Part shown: positions 1 to 9,461 of the stretch, piece by piece | Numbering within the stretch: the first letter of the stretch is position 1 | Layout: every line of letters begins with the position of its first letter | Source of the DNA: Bremerella alba | GTDB lineage: Bacteria; Planctomycetota; Planctomycetia; Pirellulales; Pirellulaceae | Length of the DNA stretch: 64,000 bases | Direction of reading: 5' to 3' | Assembly: GCF_013618625.1 (NCBI RefSeq) | Contig: NZ_JABRWO010000006.1 | Location: 248,001 to 312,000, forward strand | Made by a program: the position numbers and the translations under genes | Notes under the pieces: model-generated | Databases searched by the model: none | Told to the model about the DNA's origin: nothing | The model's input: the letters and a program-made list of their open reading frames with translations, nothing else

Positions 1-1562
1 GCGGCTTCTTGCCGGGCGGTGGCCACCAATGCAAACGATTGCTTTTCGGCAGCAAGAAGTTTAGCGGCCGCGTTTCCGCGAGCTTCGATGATAATTCTTT
101 GGGCGTCGCTTTCCGCATTGCTGACATCCAAGTAAGCATCGGCAGCTTCGACTGGAGGATGCAAGCTAAGCAGGCTTACGTCGACGAGATCAATTCCTAG
201 TTGCATCTGCTGAGACTTTTGAGCGACCTTGGCAGCGATTCGATTCGCGAACGCCTGACGATCTTCGGTGAGAACCTGATCGAGTGACGCGTTTTCCGTT
301 TCTTCACGCAAAACTTGATATGCGATTGCCTCAAGTGCTGCGACAGGGTCGGCATGCCGAATCAAGTAGTCCTTCAACTGATCGACTTGCTTACCTACCT
401 GAAAGTAGATCTGGGCATTCACGGCCACAAGTTCCGATTGTGTTCCTAGAACCAAGGCAAACTCGTTGGCGTGTGGTTCCGTCCAAAGCAACGAGCGAGG
501 CTGGTCCGCTACAACTGCTTTTTCGTCGACGGTCTGCGAAAATCCAATCTGGAGCGTTCGGATCTCACCCACCGATACACGTCTCACCTTGCCAAAGGGC
601 CAGGGTGCGTTCAGATGGACGCCCGGCTGTAGCGGTTCCGCTAGGACGGTTCCTAGTATTTCCGAGAGGGCCAATTGATCAGGCTGGACAATCACCAGTG
701 AGGTCGAAAGCCAGAACAGTAGACACGTCAAGACAATCGCTACTGGTGTCGTTCGGCGAAAGAAGCGAATCGACCAGGAAGAGCGGAGACTCAGTCCAAA
801 ACGCTTCTCGGCGATCTCAAAGAGTGTATCAAGTGGATTCCACGAGGAGAGCAACAGCTCTCGAAACAAGGAATCGAATGGGGTAGTCGTGGTCAGGTCA
901 TCGGTCTGAGTTTTCTGTTCCAACTGAAACCATGCGACCAACAATCTCAGCAGGCTTTCGCTGATTATACAGATCAAGTAGACATGGAGCACGACTGCCA
1001 GCCATTGTGGCGTCTGGGGCAATACCGACGAAGTCAACTGGGCTATAGCGGCCAAGAACCAAGCAACGCGCGTTTCATGAAGCGTTAATTGGATCGTCGA
1101 TAGCGTACCCGTGTCGCCATGAATTCCCTGCGTCATCTTTCCCAAGGCAGTCCATAAACTGGCAGCCAGAATCGCTAGGATTGCCGAGGTCGCAATCTCT
1201 TGCGGGGATAGGGGGCGTGCGACTTCTACCCGGCCGATTAAAAGTGAAAATACGACTCCGATCAACAGGACGACCAATGGTCCCGCAATGAAAATACATT
1301 GAAGTGACCATCTCTCGACGACCTGGCGATGGTCCGAAGACGGTATCGCCTGTAACTTGAGTGAGCGGCGGGTCGACCATAGTAGCACACTGGTCAGTAA
1401 CAACTGGATACTAAGACCGCGAAACAGTGCCGATTCACTGAAGAATGCGTAGCCGAATGAAAGGGCCGCACTTACTCCCACAATCCATAACAGTTGCCCT
1501 AGCCAAGCATTGACTTCGGGGGATACCGGTGAGGAATGATTTTGCTGGGATGGTTCACTCAT
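1..1562 (-). CDS. HflK-like SPFH/prohibitin-domain membrane protein (partial, 3' end outside window)
   Basis: This frame stays open from an ATG at 1562 to the left edge, giving about 520 residues without a stop. The first 210 residues hold about six hydrophobic segments, which is more than E. coli HflK has. A further membrane span lies at about 273-292. It is followed by an SPFH/band-7 domain beginning IVQPDQLAL and containing LQPGVHLNAPWPFGKV, the typical HflK opening. The last visible part is Ala/Glu-rich and helical, as in the SPFH coiled coil. HflK-type proteins form membrane rings that modulate FtsH protease; that role is family knowledge and not shown here. The start overlaps the stop of the permease gene by 4 bp (ATGA), so it is the fifth gene of the operon. 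HflC may follow outside the window. Confidence 0.85.
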   Translation of the reverse strand, partial: MSEPSQQNHSSPVSPEVNAWLGQLLWIVGVSAALSFGYAFFSESALFRGLSIQLLLTSVLLWSTRRSLKLQAIPSSDHRQVVERWSLQCIFIAGPLVVLLIGVVFSLLIGRVEVARPLSPQEIATSAILAILAASLWTALGKMTQGIHGDTGTLSTIQLTLHETRVAWFLAAIAQLTSSVLPQTPQWLAVVLHVYLICIISESLLRLLVAWFQLEQKTQTDDLTTTTPFDSLFRELLLSSWNPLDTLFEIAEKRFGLSLRSSWSIRFFRRTTPVAIVLTCLLFWLSTSLVIVQPDQLALSEILGTVLAEPLQPGVHLNAPWPFGKVRRVSVGEIRTLQIGFSQTVDEKAVVADQPRSLLWTEPHANEFALVLGTQSELVAVNAQIYFQVGKQVDQLKDYLIRHADPVAALEAIAYQVLREETENASLDQVLTEDRQAFANRIAAKVAQKSQQMQLGIDLVDVSLLSLHPPVEAADAYLDVSNAESDAQRIIIEARGNAAAKLLAAEKQSFALVATARQEA

Positions 1563-3133
1563 GGCTGCTCTCCCGTGCACGCCTTCTTGCACGTATGAAA
1601 TTGATCGATGAGATCGGCTCCCTTTTGTCTTGCTTCCACTGCGGTTAAATCGGTTTGGGTCATCTGTTGGCTTGTTTCCCAGAGCAAAGCACGTAACTGA
1701 CGAATCTGGCTAGCCTGTTCGTTATTCGGAACACTGAGGCGTAATACCCAGCCGACTGGAAGTCTGGCAGCGACGGTATCCCATTCGGCCAGTTTCTGCC
1801 GAGCGGCTATTGGGCGATTCGTTTTCACGGCGATCGCCGCATCGGCCGAGATCTTCTGCATTTGTGCGAAAGACTCGTCAACGCTCGGAAACAGAGAGTA
1901 CAACAGCATGACCGATCCTAGGGCAATCATCCCGACCATTGCCAATCCGATCTGGCCAGGCGTCAGTTCGACATTCCAGCGACTCGGAGTGGCTTCCACC
2001 TCATTCGTTGGCTCTGGATCCTCTCGGAAAGACAGTCTTTGCCAGCGAACGACAACGCCCCACAACATAAGGATCACCAAAAAGGTTGAACCTGCCAGCA
2101 TGATGACATCGGTGTGTTTTAGCTGTTGGTCTCGTGCCATATTGAATTGAGAAAATGTTGCGTGGTAGGGCTTGGCAAGCGTATCGAGACCATGGGTTTC
2201 TTCTTCTTCGCCAACAGACGGGGGAAATACCGTATAGGTTCCATAGCTGAGCGTCGCAGAGAAGATCAGTGTGGCCAGCAGAAGTGCTATCGTTCGCTGG
2301 GACCCCCAGATTGTTCTCATCGCGAACAACGTTCCCCCACACCAGGCGACACCCAGTAGTTGCAGCGCAATTGCACACGCAAACGCGAGATGCGTATGAT
2401 GAATGGCGGATATGGCCATCGTAAATGTGATCGGAGTTACTATCTGAGGCCCAGTCAACGCCATCGTCTTGAGTGGACCACTCACATTCTGATAGGAAAA
2501 GATTTGTTCGAACGCACCGGAAGGGATCATGCCAATCACCATGCCAGCGATCACTGTTCCCAGCATGATATAAACCGCCGACCAACCCGTAACAATGCGC
2601 CCTGCGGCAATAGTGGCATTCCACAGCCGCGTTGTACCATGCGTCGCCACCGGCACAGCCTCGATTGAACTCGCTGCTGACTCGTCTTGAAAACGACCTG
2701 CGACTTCCGCGACCAAAACGGCATAGAGACACGCTACCAGCAGAAAGACCCCACATTGCCAGATTGGCAACACGCTGATCGCGTATAAGATCGCCAATGG
2801 ATTGACCAAAGGGGCTACCAGCCAGATCACGGCTATGTCACGTCGTGGTAATCCTCCTTCGTAAAGTTCCTTTACGATCGGCAGTACTCCGAAGGCGCAT
2901 ACCGGCACGCAAAGGCAGCCTGCAATCAAGCGAAACGTACGCCCAATCCTTCCCTCTGCTCCAAGCCAACGCTTGAGAAATTCGACTCCTCCAGTTACAC
3001 GAAGTCCTGCGGCACAAAGGACACCGACAAGGATCGTGGCAGATGACTCCACAAGCACGCGGATGATCGTTATCAACAGCGTGACGACCCATTCTTCCGG
3101 AGAAAAAGTGTTCCAGAAATATGCCAGCGTCAT
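1559..3133 (-). CDS. ArsP/YraQ-like permease (DUF318 family) with extra C-terminal region
   Basis: The 524-residue protein is an integral membrane protein. Its first ~300 residues resemble the ArsP_1/YraQ permease family: a Cys-rich turn CLCVPVCAFG, followed by GGLPRRD and the APLVNPLAI helix, with a second half-repeat near GPQIVTPITF. The C-terminal ~200 residues contain two more membrane spans and then a soluble helical stretch of about 95 residues (KISADAAIAV to the end) that I do not recognise. Family members export arsenicals or have unknown substrates; no substrate can be read here. The ATG start lies 3 bp after the MoxR stop and its stop overlaps the next start, so it belongs to the MoxR operon, an unusual place for this family. 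Confidence 0.8.
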   Translation of the reverse strand: MTLAYFWNTFSPEEWVVTLLITIIRVLVESSATILVGVLCAAGLRVTGGVEFLKRWLGAEGRIGRTFRLIAGCLCVPVCAFGVLPIVKELYEGGLPRRDIAVIWLVAPLVNPLAILYAISVLPIWQCGVFLLVACLYAVLVAEVAGRFQDESAASSIEAVPVATHGTTRLWNATIAAGRIVTGWSAVYIMLGTVIAGMVIGMIPSGAFEQIFSYQNVSGPLKTMALTGPQIVTPITFTMAISAIHHTHLAFACAIALQLLGVAWCGGTLFAMRTIWGSQRTIALLLATLIFSATLSYGTYTVFPPSVGEEEETHGLDTLAKPYHATFSQFNMARDQQLKHTDVIMLAGSTFLVILMLWGVVVRWQRLSFREDPEPTNEVEATPSRWNVELTPGQIGLAMVGMIALGSVMLLYSLFPSVDESFAQMQKISADAAIAVKTNRPIAARQKLAEWDTVAARLPVGWVLRLSVPNNEQASQIRQLRALLWETSQQMTQTDLTAVEARQKGADLIDQFHTCKKACTGEQP

Positions 3134-3136
3134 CGA

Positions 3137-4117
3137 TTAATCTCGCGTCACAGGAACAGGGACTGTGCTCAGCATTTCGTTAATCAACTCCCGAGCATCA
3201 TCGAACTCACCCGACAAGCGAACGTTTAAAACGGGGTAAGCCATCTCTTGAATATCGTCCGGGGTTACGAAGTCGCGACCATTGAGGTGTGCCCAGGCCT
3301 GGGCAACACGCTGCAGTGTCAAAAGCCCGCGCGGACTAACGCCAAGGGTGACCTCGCTACGCTGCCGGGTGAATTCCGCCAATTCCACCATGTATCGCAG
3401 CAGATTTGTTTCAATATGCACCTGAGACACGTGGTTCTGAAGTTGTTGTAATTGCCGCGTCGTCAGGACTGGTTCGATCGCAGTTCGGTCCCGATCAGAG
3501 TGTCCGATACTAGAGGCCAGCATCTCGATCTCATTTTGCTTGCCAGGGTAACCAATGCTCAGCCGCATGGCAAAGCGATCGAGCTGAGCTTCCGGCAAGG
3601 GGTACGCCCCATGACTGTCGATCGGGTTCTGTGTCGCAATGACAAAGAAAGAGTCTGCCAAGCGGTGGGAATGCTTATCGATAGTGACCTGACGTTCGGC
3701 CATCGCCTCGAAAAGCGAAGATTGGGTTCGTGGCGTGGCACGATTGATTTCGTCTGCCAGCAAGACGTCTGAAAAAACTGGCCCAGGGACAAACTCGAAC
3801 TCGCGGCTCTTCTGATTGAACATATTGAACCCGGTTACATCGCTCGGCATCAGGTCTGGCGTGCACTGAACCCGAGCGAAGTCGCCACCAATCGAAGTAG
3901 ATACGGCCTTGGCCAGGGTTGTCTTTCCTAGCCCAGGTAGGTCTTCCAGCAATATGTGCCCTCGGGCCAACACGCAGGCAATAACCTTCTCGACAACGTC
4001 GGATTTACCCTTAAGGGTTTGGTTCAACGCCTTACGGATGCCGTCGATCATTGGCTGAAACTCGCACTTCCCCTCATGGTCAAGTACTTGTAGTTCAGTT
4101 TCGGGCGCAGTTTTCAC
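3137..4117 (-). CDS. MoxR-family AAA+ ATPase
   Basis: A 326-residue protein of normal MoxR length. Walker A PGLGKTT is at residues 61-67 and Walker B VLLADEINRA at about 118-127. They are followed by TPRTQSSLFEAM and the sensor region FFVIATQNP, the hallmarks of MoxR AAA+ ATPases. These are cytosolic chaperone-like ATPases that typically act with DUF58/VWA proteins to mature or activate protein complexes. The start is a GTG overlapping the stop of the transglutaminase-like gene (GTGA), with AAGGAG six bases upstream, which supports translational coupling. Confidence 0.95.
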   Translation of the reverse strand: MKTAPETELQVLDHEGKCEFQPMIDGIRKALNQTLKGKSDVVEKVIACVLARGHILLEDLPGLGKTTLAKAVSTSIGGDFARVQCTPDLMPSDVTGFNMFNQKSREFEFVPGPVFSDVLLADEINRATPRTQSSLFEAMAERQVTIDKHSHRLADSFFVIATQNPIDSHGAYPLPEAQLDRFAMRLSIGYPGKQNEIEMLASSIGHSDRDRTAIEPVLTTRQLQQLQNHVSQVHIETNLLRYMVELAEFTRQRSEVTLGVSPRGLLTLQRVAQAWAHLNGRDFVTPDDIQEMAYPVLNVRLSGEFDDARELINEMLSTVPVPVTRD

Positions 4118-6423
4118 GATGGCTCCTTGGAAGCAAATTCAGAAGTCTTAGGGGATTTCGAATGGACAAAGACCGTGAATGCTTCGTCGCAAACACGGCT
4201 GATATCTAGTTGCGAAATAGGGCAATGGACGGCCGCCGAATAGAGTGCCCAGTTGATGGCGACAACAAACTCTTGTGATACCGATTGACGATCTGGCGAC
4301 TGACAACGGGCAACAAGCCACCTGGTGAAGGTCTGGCCTTGGGGACGTTTTTCGCCGCGTAGCCAAGCTCGCCACTGCATCAGATGAGCCGTCCACAATA
4401 TTCGGTTTCGCTCGCTACCCTGCCAGGGAAGTCGATTGGCAAATCGCAAAGCAATGTCTGTCAGACGCGCGAAGAACATCAATAATGCTGCCATACAGTC
4501 TACTGCGATCCCAAGCGACACCCAGTGCCGTACACACCAGTTTGCCACTGCGGCACAGGCAGCTTGAAGTTGCTGCCATACCGTGAGTCGTGGTGCCAAT
4601 AGTTCGTAGCCAGGCGTTGGTTCGAGTGGATGCCAAACCCGACCATCCCACGAGACTTCCACCCAGAAGTGGACGCTGTCTTGGAATACCGGGGTTTGAT
4701 ACGTTCCTGCATCGAAGTGCTGAGGGTCGGCATAGAATCCGCTCACCACGCGCGACGTGTAGCCCAGCTCTCGCAGCAAGAGGGAAGTCGCCGTGGCAAA
4801 GAGAAAGTCGGGCCCTTGCTTCGTTTCAAAAAGAAACTCTTCAACTGGAAACTCGGTCTCTTCATTCATTAGGCTATTAGGCGAATGTGTGTAGTCGCTT
4901 TTTAGGCGATCTCGGATAGCACTAACTTGCGCCCAGCCAGGCGGCAGCCCGGCGGTCCATTCCAATGCCAATTCCCGAATTTTCGGAATGGACATGTCTT
5001 CTTCAGGAAGGGATAGACTTTGCCGAAACTTTTTAGTTGCGTATTCATCCTGCAAAGTTGATTGGCTTACTAAAAATGACTGTGTTCGCATCACCGTTAG
5101 TTGCGGAATAAAGTCAACGGTAATGCGAGGATGACCGTCGTTGGCCAGTGCGAACATGTCCTCGCGATCGACATCTTTGATCTGAAAACGAGCCATTCGC
5201 GGAGGTGAAGGGACACGGTCAGTCTTCAGGTTAATGAACTTCAGCAGGTGCTCTTCGGTTGAATGTATGTGCTCGTCCGACAGCGGACACGAGAGGTTGT
5301 ACCAGGGCTTGCCATCTTCCTTGATCAGCTGAATAGGAGGTTCCTGGTGACCATCGCGGGCCAGGAGGTTGACGCCGTCGAATTGATCGTAGATGGTAGT
5401 CCGTAAATGAAGGGGCACCCTACCTTTGACGTAGAACAAAGCAGGAGACTTTTTATCGTCGAGCCGCTTTTGCCGACGGGCTTCGTTTCGTCGCAAAAGG
5501 CTAAAGTCGTTCCCTTTGGATTTGCTCGTGGCGACCCGCGAGTGGCGATGCTCAAGCTTTGAGGGAGGAAGACTGACCGCTTTTTGGAGAGACCTCTTTT
5601 TCACGACAGGCGCATCGTATGTGTCGTCAAATACGTCAAAGAGGCTCGGCATCTTAGATTCGAGAAAGATCTCGCTCTCGGTCGGACCGAAACTCATCGC
5701 ATCCTTGGTGCCTTGAACCAGGTCATCTCCATCCCCCACGCCCCCTTGCGAACGAACATCCGAAACGCGATTTCCCCCAGAACTGGGCATGAATCCAGCC
5801 AATGCGCGGGTAGCATGGTCGGTACCGGCGAGACCTATCGCCGCTGCGGCTACGAGTATGGCCAGAACAAACGCGATTCCAACTGCGTCACGAGGAATCT
5901 CTGACTTGGTCCCTTCTGGGAATTTTCCTGCAATACGGTCCCAATACGAAGTGACCAGCCAACCGACACCCAGTACCGCATACACAATCCCGCAAATGGT
6001 GACCGACCAGTAAACACTCATGAAAACACTGAACGCCATCAAGGCCAGGCTTATTAAAGTGCTCAAATTGGCGATTCGTTTTTCGTATCGGAAGGCCAAT
6101 GAGGCAATCATCAAGTTACGTAGAGCGAGTGAGAACTGTCCCTCAAGCAGCTGACCTGACCTGGGCTGTACCTGGTAAATAACCTGTTCGAAGATAAAGT
6201 GCCCTACGACAACCCCGACCAGCAACGTGATTACGCGATGATCATGTGAAGGATAGGACGGTGAGAAGTAGCGGGCACATTGCCACGCCAAAGCGCCAAC
6301 AACGGCTACCTCGATCCACTGCCACCAGAAGCCAAGGCCACCGTGACTGATTGCCAATTGCATGCCTACTGCGGCCGTCAGCACCATTGTCAGATGGAGT
6401 TGTTTTGTAAATTGATCAGTCAC
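4114..6423 (-). CDS. TgpA-like transglutaminase-fold membrane protein, catalytic residues replaced
   Basis: This 769-residue protein has several N-terminal membrane spans, then a long extracytoplasmic part with a transglutaminase-like core, then another span near residue 650 and a short cytoplasmic tail, which is the TgpA layout. In the core, ETKQGPDFLFATA aligns with the family motif around GYCEHFATA, so the catalytic Cys position is Asp. The His is kept in SVHFWVEV. The last triad position is Glu (WHPLEPTPGY) where Asp is usual. It is therefore probably not a classical transglutaminase or protease. It starts at a GTG that overlaps the DUF58 gene by 8 bp, and it precedes moxR in the usual DUF58/TgpA/MoxR order. 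Confidence 0.85.
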   Translation of the reverse strand: MTDQFTKQLHLTMVLTAAVGMQLAISHGGLGFWWQWIEVAVVGALAWQCARYFSPSYPSHDHRVITLLVGVVVGHFIFEQVIYQVQPRSGQLLEGQFSLALRNLMIASLAFRYEKRIANLSTLISLALMAFSVFMSVYWSVTICGIVYAVLGVGWLVTSYWDRIAGKFPEGTKSEIPRDAVGIAFVLAILVAAAAIGLAGTDHATRALAGFMPSSGGNRVSDVRSQGGVGDGDDLVQGTKDAMSFGPTESEIFLESKMPSLFDVFDDTYDAPVVKKRSLQKAVSLPPSKLEHRHSRVATSKSKGNDFSLLRRNEARRQKRLDDKKSPALFYVKGRVPLHLRTTIYDQFDGVNLLARDGHQEPPIQLIKEDGKPWYNLSCPLSDEHIHSTEEHLLKFINLKTDRVPSPPRMARFQIKDVDREDMFALANDGHPRITVDFIPQLTVMRTQSFLVSQSTLQDEYATKKFRQSLSLPEEDMSIPKIRELALEWTAGLPPGWAQVSAIRDRLKSDYTHSPNSLMNEETEFPVEEFLFETKQGPDFLFATATSLLLRELGYTSRVVSGFYADPQHFDAGTYQTPVFQDSVHFWVEVSWDGRVWHPLEPTPGYELLAPRLTVWQQLQAACAAVANWCVRHWVSLGIAVDCMAALLMFFARLTDIALRFANRLPWQGSERNRILWTAHLMQWRAWLRGEKRPQGQTFTRWLVARCQSPDRQSVSQEFVVAINWALYSAAVHCPISQLDISRVCDEAFTVFVHSKSPKTSEFASKEPS

Positions 6424-7681
6424 CGCACCAGGCCTCTCTACCTCGAGAATTCCACTGAGAAAGCAACTGGCGGGCCGCCGTATGAGGATCTTCGATGTGG
6501 ATCCAGGATCGACATGGCTTCAACGTTTCGGACGTGCTAGGTTCGCTCGGTGCCGTCAAGAATCCGTCGCTTCGCAGGATGACTGCACGCGGGGTCGGCA
6601 TCTCGGACGTGCTCAGATCTGTTGTGATGGCAACCGACCAGTCGCAACCCGCATTGGCTCGCAGCAACGGAGTGGCGGAAGCAATCGGGCTTAGACGTGC
6701 CAATCGATCCATCGTCTTATGGATACTTGATTGAGCGCCCGTCATATGCTCTTCGTGGGTACCAAAATCGAGGACCACGACGTTGTGCTGCTGGACAAGC
6801 TCCAATGCAATACTCGCGGCAATGCGAATAGCCCACTCAAAGGTTCCTTCGGGACCCTGACCAGAGTGCGAATCGCGCCGAAGATCGACGAAAATACGAG
6901 CTCGCGTTTGAGCGCAGCCTTGACGTTCCGATACGATAAATCGTCCATGCCGAGCGGTTAGCGACCAATGGATCGTGCGGAGCGAATCGCCTTGGCGAAA
7001 GGGACGTACCCCATTGCGTTCCCCTTCCTGACCGATCCGTTGACTGCTGGGCGAGGTGATTGTTTGATGTTTACCTTGAGGCAACGGAAAATTAGAGAGC
7101 CGAAAGGTCCTCGGCCAAACCGTCAAATCATGCTGCACGGATACGGGTTTCTTGGCCTTCCACAAGCCAAAAGGAAACTCGGTCACTATCCGGGGTGATG
7201 AATGTGGATAGACACCACGTTGCGGGGGGTGAAACTGCCAGACAAACTGACAGCGAGACCAGCCAGGAATACGTGCCAGGGCAATGGCCGAATGCTCCTC
7301 GCTACTGTTCCGCATCTCGGCGAAGAAACCGTTCTCGATAGCCAGCCCCCAAACAGGAATCGGCCAGCGATTGATGATCTCTACGGTGACTTCGGCCTTT
7401 TCCCCTTCGCGACAACGGCGGGTGCGAAACTTCAGCTCACAGGCAATCCCACGCAGTCCGACCCACGGCCAGACTATTCCGAGGCCCACAACCGACAGAA
7501 TGGTCAACATCAGCACGTAACCTTGCGGCGTGACAAAAATGCCCATCGTCAGGGCGACTGCGGCTAGGGCCAGCAGAACTCCGATGGGTGTCTTCAGCCA
7601 GTACACATACCGATTCGCCCACGGCGTGTAGTCGGTCGTCAACCAAGCCCAGCGGTTGACAGACATTTGATCGTTGCTCAT
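6416..7681 (-). CDS. DUF58 domain protein
   Basis: The 421-residue protein has two membrane spans near residues 30-75 and a C-terminal DUF58 domain. The signature GVRPFRQGDSLRTIHW followed by SLTARHGRFIVSERQ is clear. DUF58 proteins adopt a VWA-like fold and are the standard partners of MoxR ATPases. This is the first gene of a five-gene minus-strand operon: the next gene overlaps it by 8 bp and all later junctions are within 4 bp. The ATG start is at 7681, and about 290 bp without a recognised gene separate it from the upstream His-rich gene, so the operon promoter should lie there. Confidence 0.9.
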   Translation of the reverse strand: MSNDQMSVNRWAWLTTDYTPWANRYVYWLKTPIGVLLALAAVALTMGIFVTPQGYVLMLTILSVVGLGIVWPWVGLRGIACELKFRTRRCREGEKAEVTVEIINRWPIPVWGLAIENGFFAEMRNSSEEHSAIALARIPGWSRCQFVWQFHPPQRGVYPHSSPRIVTEFPFGLWKAKKPVSVQHDLTVWPRTFRLSNFPLPQGKHQTITSPSSQRIGQEGERNGVRPFRQGDSLRTIHWSLTARHGRFIVSERQGCAQTRARIFVDLRRDSHSGQGPEGTFEWAIRIAASIALELVQQHNVVVLDFGTHEEHMTGAQSSIHKTMDRLARLSPIASATPLLRANAGCDWSVAITTDLSTSEMPTPRAVILRSDGFLTAPSEPSTSETLKPCRSWIHIEDPHTAARQLLSQWNSRGREAWCGD

Positions 7682-7974
7682 ATGCGTTGATTCCCAAGCA
7701 AGCAGCGCACAGCGTCAACGCCGTTGCGCCAACTCCTGCTCACGACTTGTTCTCACCTATTTAGAGTTGCATCACCACTTCGCAAAACTGATCGCAGCGG
7801 TTTCTCTGAATGGACAGCAATTGCTTCTATGTCTCCCTGCTGCCGTGCGACTCAGAATGAGCCAGAACAGTGAAAGAGTGTCTTCAATCGCTAGTGGAGA
7901 GACCAAATAGATATGTCGTTAGGACGTACGTCTCGCGCACGAAAAATTCGACACACTTATCTGACACGGAAGCC

Positions 7975-8424
7975 TTAGCAGATGGGCGGCCCGCGCGGAG
8001 AAGGAAGCCCGTGTGGGCTCTGAGATTGTTGCGATTGTTCGCAAACATGAAGCTGATTGGAATTGCAGAAAGAGGAAACAACCGGCTGATCAAGTAGTAG
8101 CGTTCCCTGGTGAAAAACCGCAATGATTTCGCAAAGAGCACAATCATGCCCAGTGGTCCACTGGCTCTTGCCTAAGTCGACATGCCCAACTGAGTGAGTC
8201 GAAGCGATCTCATGCGTGTGCTGATGATGTTCATGAGCGTGCCCACATTGAGAGTGCGTATGTGCATGGCAGCCCGTCGAGACATGACCGTGCGAGGAGC
8301 AAGTGTGATTGTGATGCCCCAATCCAGGAATCGCGTGCAGCACATGAGCCCCACCAGATCCAAACAGGATCACGGTCAGGCAAAGCCATGCGGCAATGCT
8401 TCGGATTGAGGGAACCTGTTTCAC
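7975..8424 (-). CDS. His-rich secreted protein, possible metal binder
   Basis: I do not recognise a family with certainty. The 149-residue product begins (GTG) with an N-terminal hydrophobic segment typical of a signal peptide (WLCLTVILFGSGGAHVLHA). It continues with a stretch of roughly 70 residues containing about 20 histidines (GLGHHNHTC, HAHEHHQHTHE) and ends with HDCALCEII, a CxxC pair next to an Asp and a His. This suggests an exported or membrane-bound Zn/Cu/Ni-binding protein, broadly like DUF2946-type proteins. It stands alone, with no transporter next to it. The coding call rests on the signal peptide and biased composition. Confidence 0.6.
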   Translation of the reverse strand: MKQVPSIRSIAAWLCLTVILFGSGGAHVLHAIPGLGHHNHTCSSHGHVSTGCHAHTHSQCGHAHEHHQHTHEIASTHSVGHVDLGKSQWTTGHDCALCEIIAVFHQGTLLLDQPVVSSFCNSNQLHVCEQSQQSQSPHGLPSPRGPPIC

Positions 8425-8920
8425 AAATATTATCCTAGCCAGGCTGACTTATCTCACAGAAAGTATTTGCATTTTGCTTTGCCGTGCCGCTATGCGTCAA
8501 TTGTCGTTTTGCCGGAGAACCAAAACTTCACCGACTCATCACAACGCTTAACCATGCAAGTCAGGTTAGACGAATTCACTACTACTTCTCTTGGGATTAT
8601 AGTCCACAGGAAGCATAAAAGGCAATAAACTCGCTTATGCGAATAGGTTGCATCTCCGAAACTCGCCGAAGACTTAACCTGCCATTTACGCTTCTGCATG
8701 GTCACTCTCAGCTGAAAAGGCCTTGAGGGCCGCATGGCCGCACTCCCCCCGTTGTGGTTGCGTTTCTCCGCCATGCGTTAGCCAATCAGCCGACGATTCT
8801 CAAAACGCCTGTGCATGTTGTTCCGCAATCACGCGATTCGCTAGGCCGTAAGAAGTCTAAAAACGTTCGCTTTGAGCTTCGATAAAGAGAGCATCGTCAG
8901 AAGAAATAATAGAAGGCCAC
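8425..8920. other. Intergenic stretch, no gene recognised
   Basis: About 500 bases between the His-rich gene and the downstream end of the lipoprotein gene. Open frames here do not resemble proteins, and no clear hairpin or operator was seen. It must contain the promoter of the His-rich gene. Confidence 0.5.
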
Positions 8921-9412
8921 TTATCTTCCAGATGGTCGCTGCAACTCGTCGCTCGTAATTGCAAAGTCATGCGTGGCGTCTTCCATCGGCAGGTCAACCT
9001 CGGTTTTGTAGTTATCCACCAGCACCTCGATGCTACTCGACTCCGACGGGTCGGCTGATTCAGGATCGACTACCTCACCACGGTAGCCTTCAATTCGGAC
9101 CCGATGCGGCCCACCAATGATGCCTCGTCCCCCTTCGGTGTTGGTATCAAAACGGCCGTCACGGATCCTTGCGATTCCCTGCGGGCCGGTGTGGCCTTTA
9201 TTGAAATCGGGTTCAAAGGTGATCATGCCATTGGGAATCGGTTGCCCATCGAGCGTCACCGTACCCGAGACACGATTTCGTGCGGTGCCATCCCCCCCGC
9301 TGCAACCCACGCACAAAGCGAACGTTGCCAGGATTCCGAATGTGGCAATTATCGAGGAGCACGCTCGGCCCACACGATGAGAAGCGGGCTCAAGCGAATT
9401 GGTTTCCACCAT
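8921..9412 (-). CDS. Carboxypeptidase-regulatory-like lipoprotein
   Basis: The product (about 163 residues from the ATG at 9412) has a hydrophobic segment ending in the lipobox LCVGC near residue 36, so it is a predicted lipoprotein. After it, NRVSGTVTLDGQPIPNGMITFEP is the start of a small beta-sandwich of the carboxypeptidase regulatory type, very common beside DUF1559 genes in planctomycetes. A longer frame with an upstream start would overlap the DUF1559 gene; the 9412 ATG leaves a 50-bp gap and places the signal peptide sensibly. It is probably cotranscribed with the DUF1559 gene. Function unknown. Confidence 0.85.
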   Translation of the reverse strand: MVETNSLEPASHRVGRACSSIIATFGILATFALCVGCSGGDGTARNRVSGTVTLDGQPIPNGMITFEPDFNKGHTGPQGIARIRDGRFDTNTEGGRGIIGGPHRVRIEGYRGEVVDPESADPSESSSIEVLVDNYKTEVDLPMEDATHDFAITSDELQRPSGR

Positions 9413-9461
9413 CGTCCAGTCTTTCGTAAAGTTAAATCGCAGCCAGGGTATCGAAAGCGGG

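Noticed and set aside
284-886. Forward open frame of about 200 codons
   Set aside because: It lies antisense to the HflK-like gene and has an Arg/Ser-rich composition unlike a protein.
1908-2756. Additional frames on both strands over the permease
   Set aside because: They are shadows of the permease gene; codon pattern and composition do not look like protein.
8490-8774. Minus-strand frame of 94 codons in the gap after the His-rich gene
   Set aside because: No signal peptide, domain or recognisable composition, and no ribosome binding site; left as intergenic.
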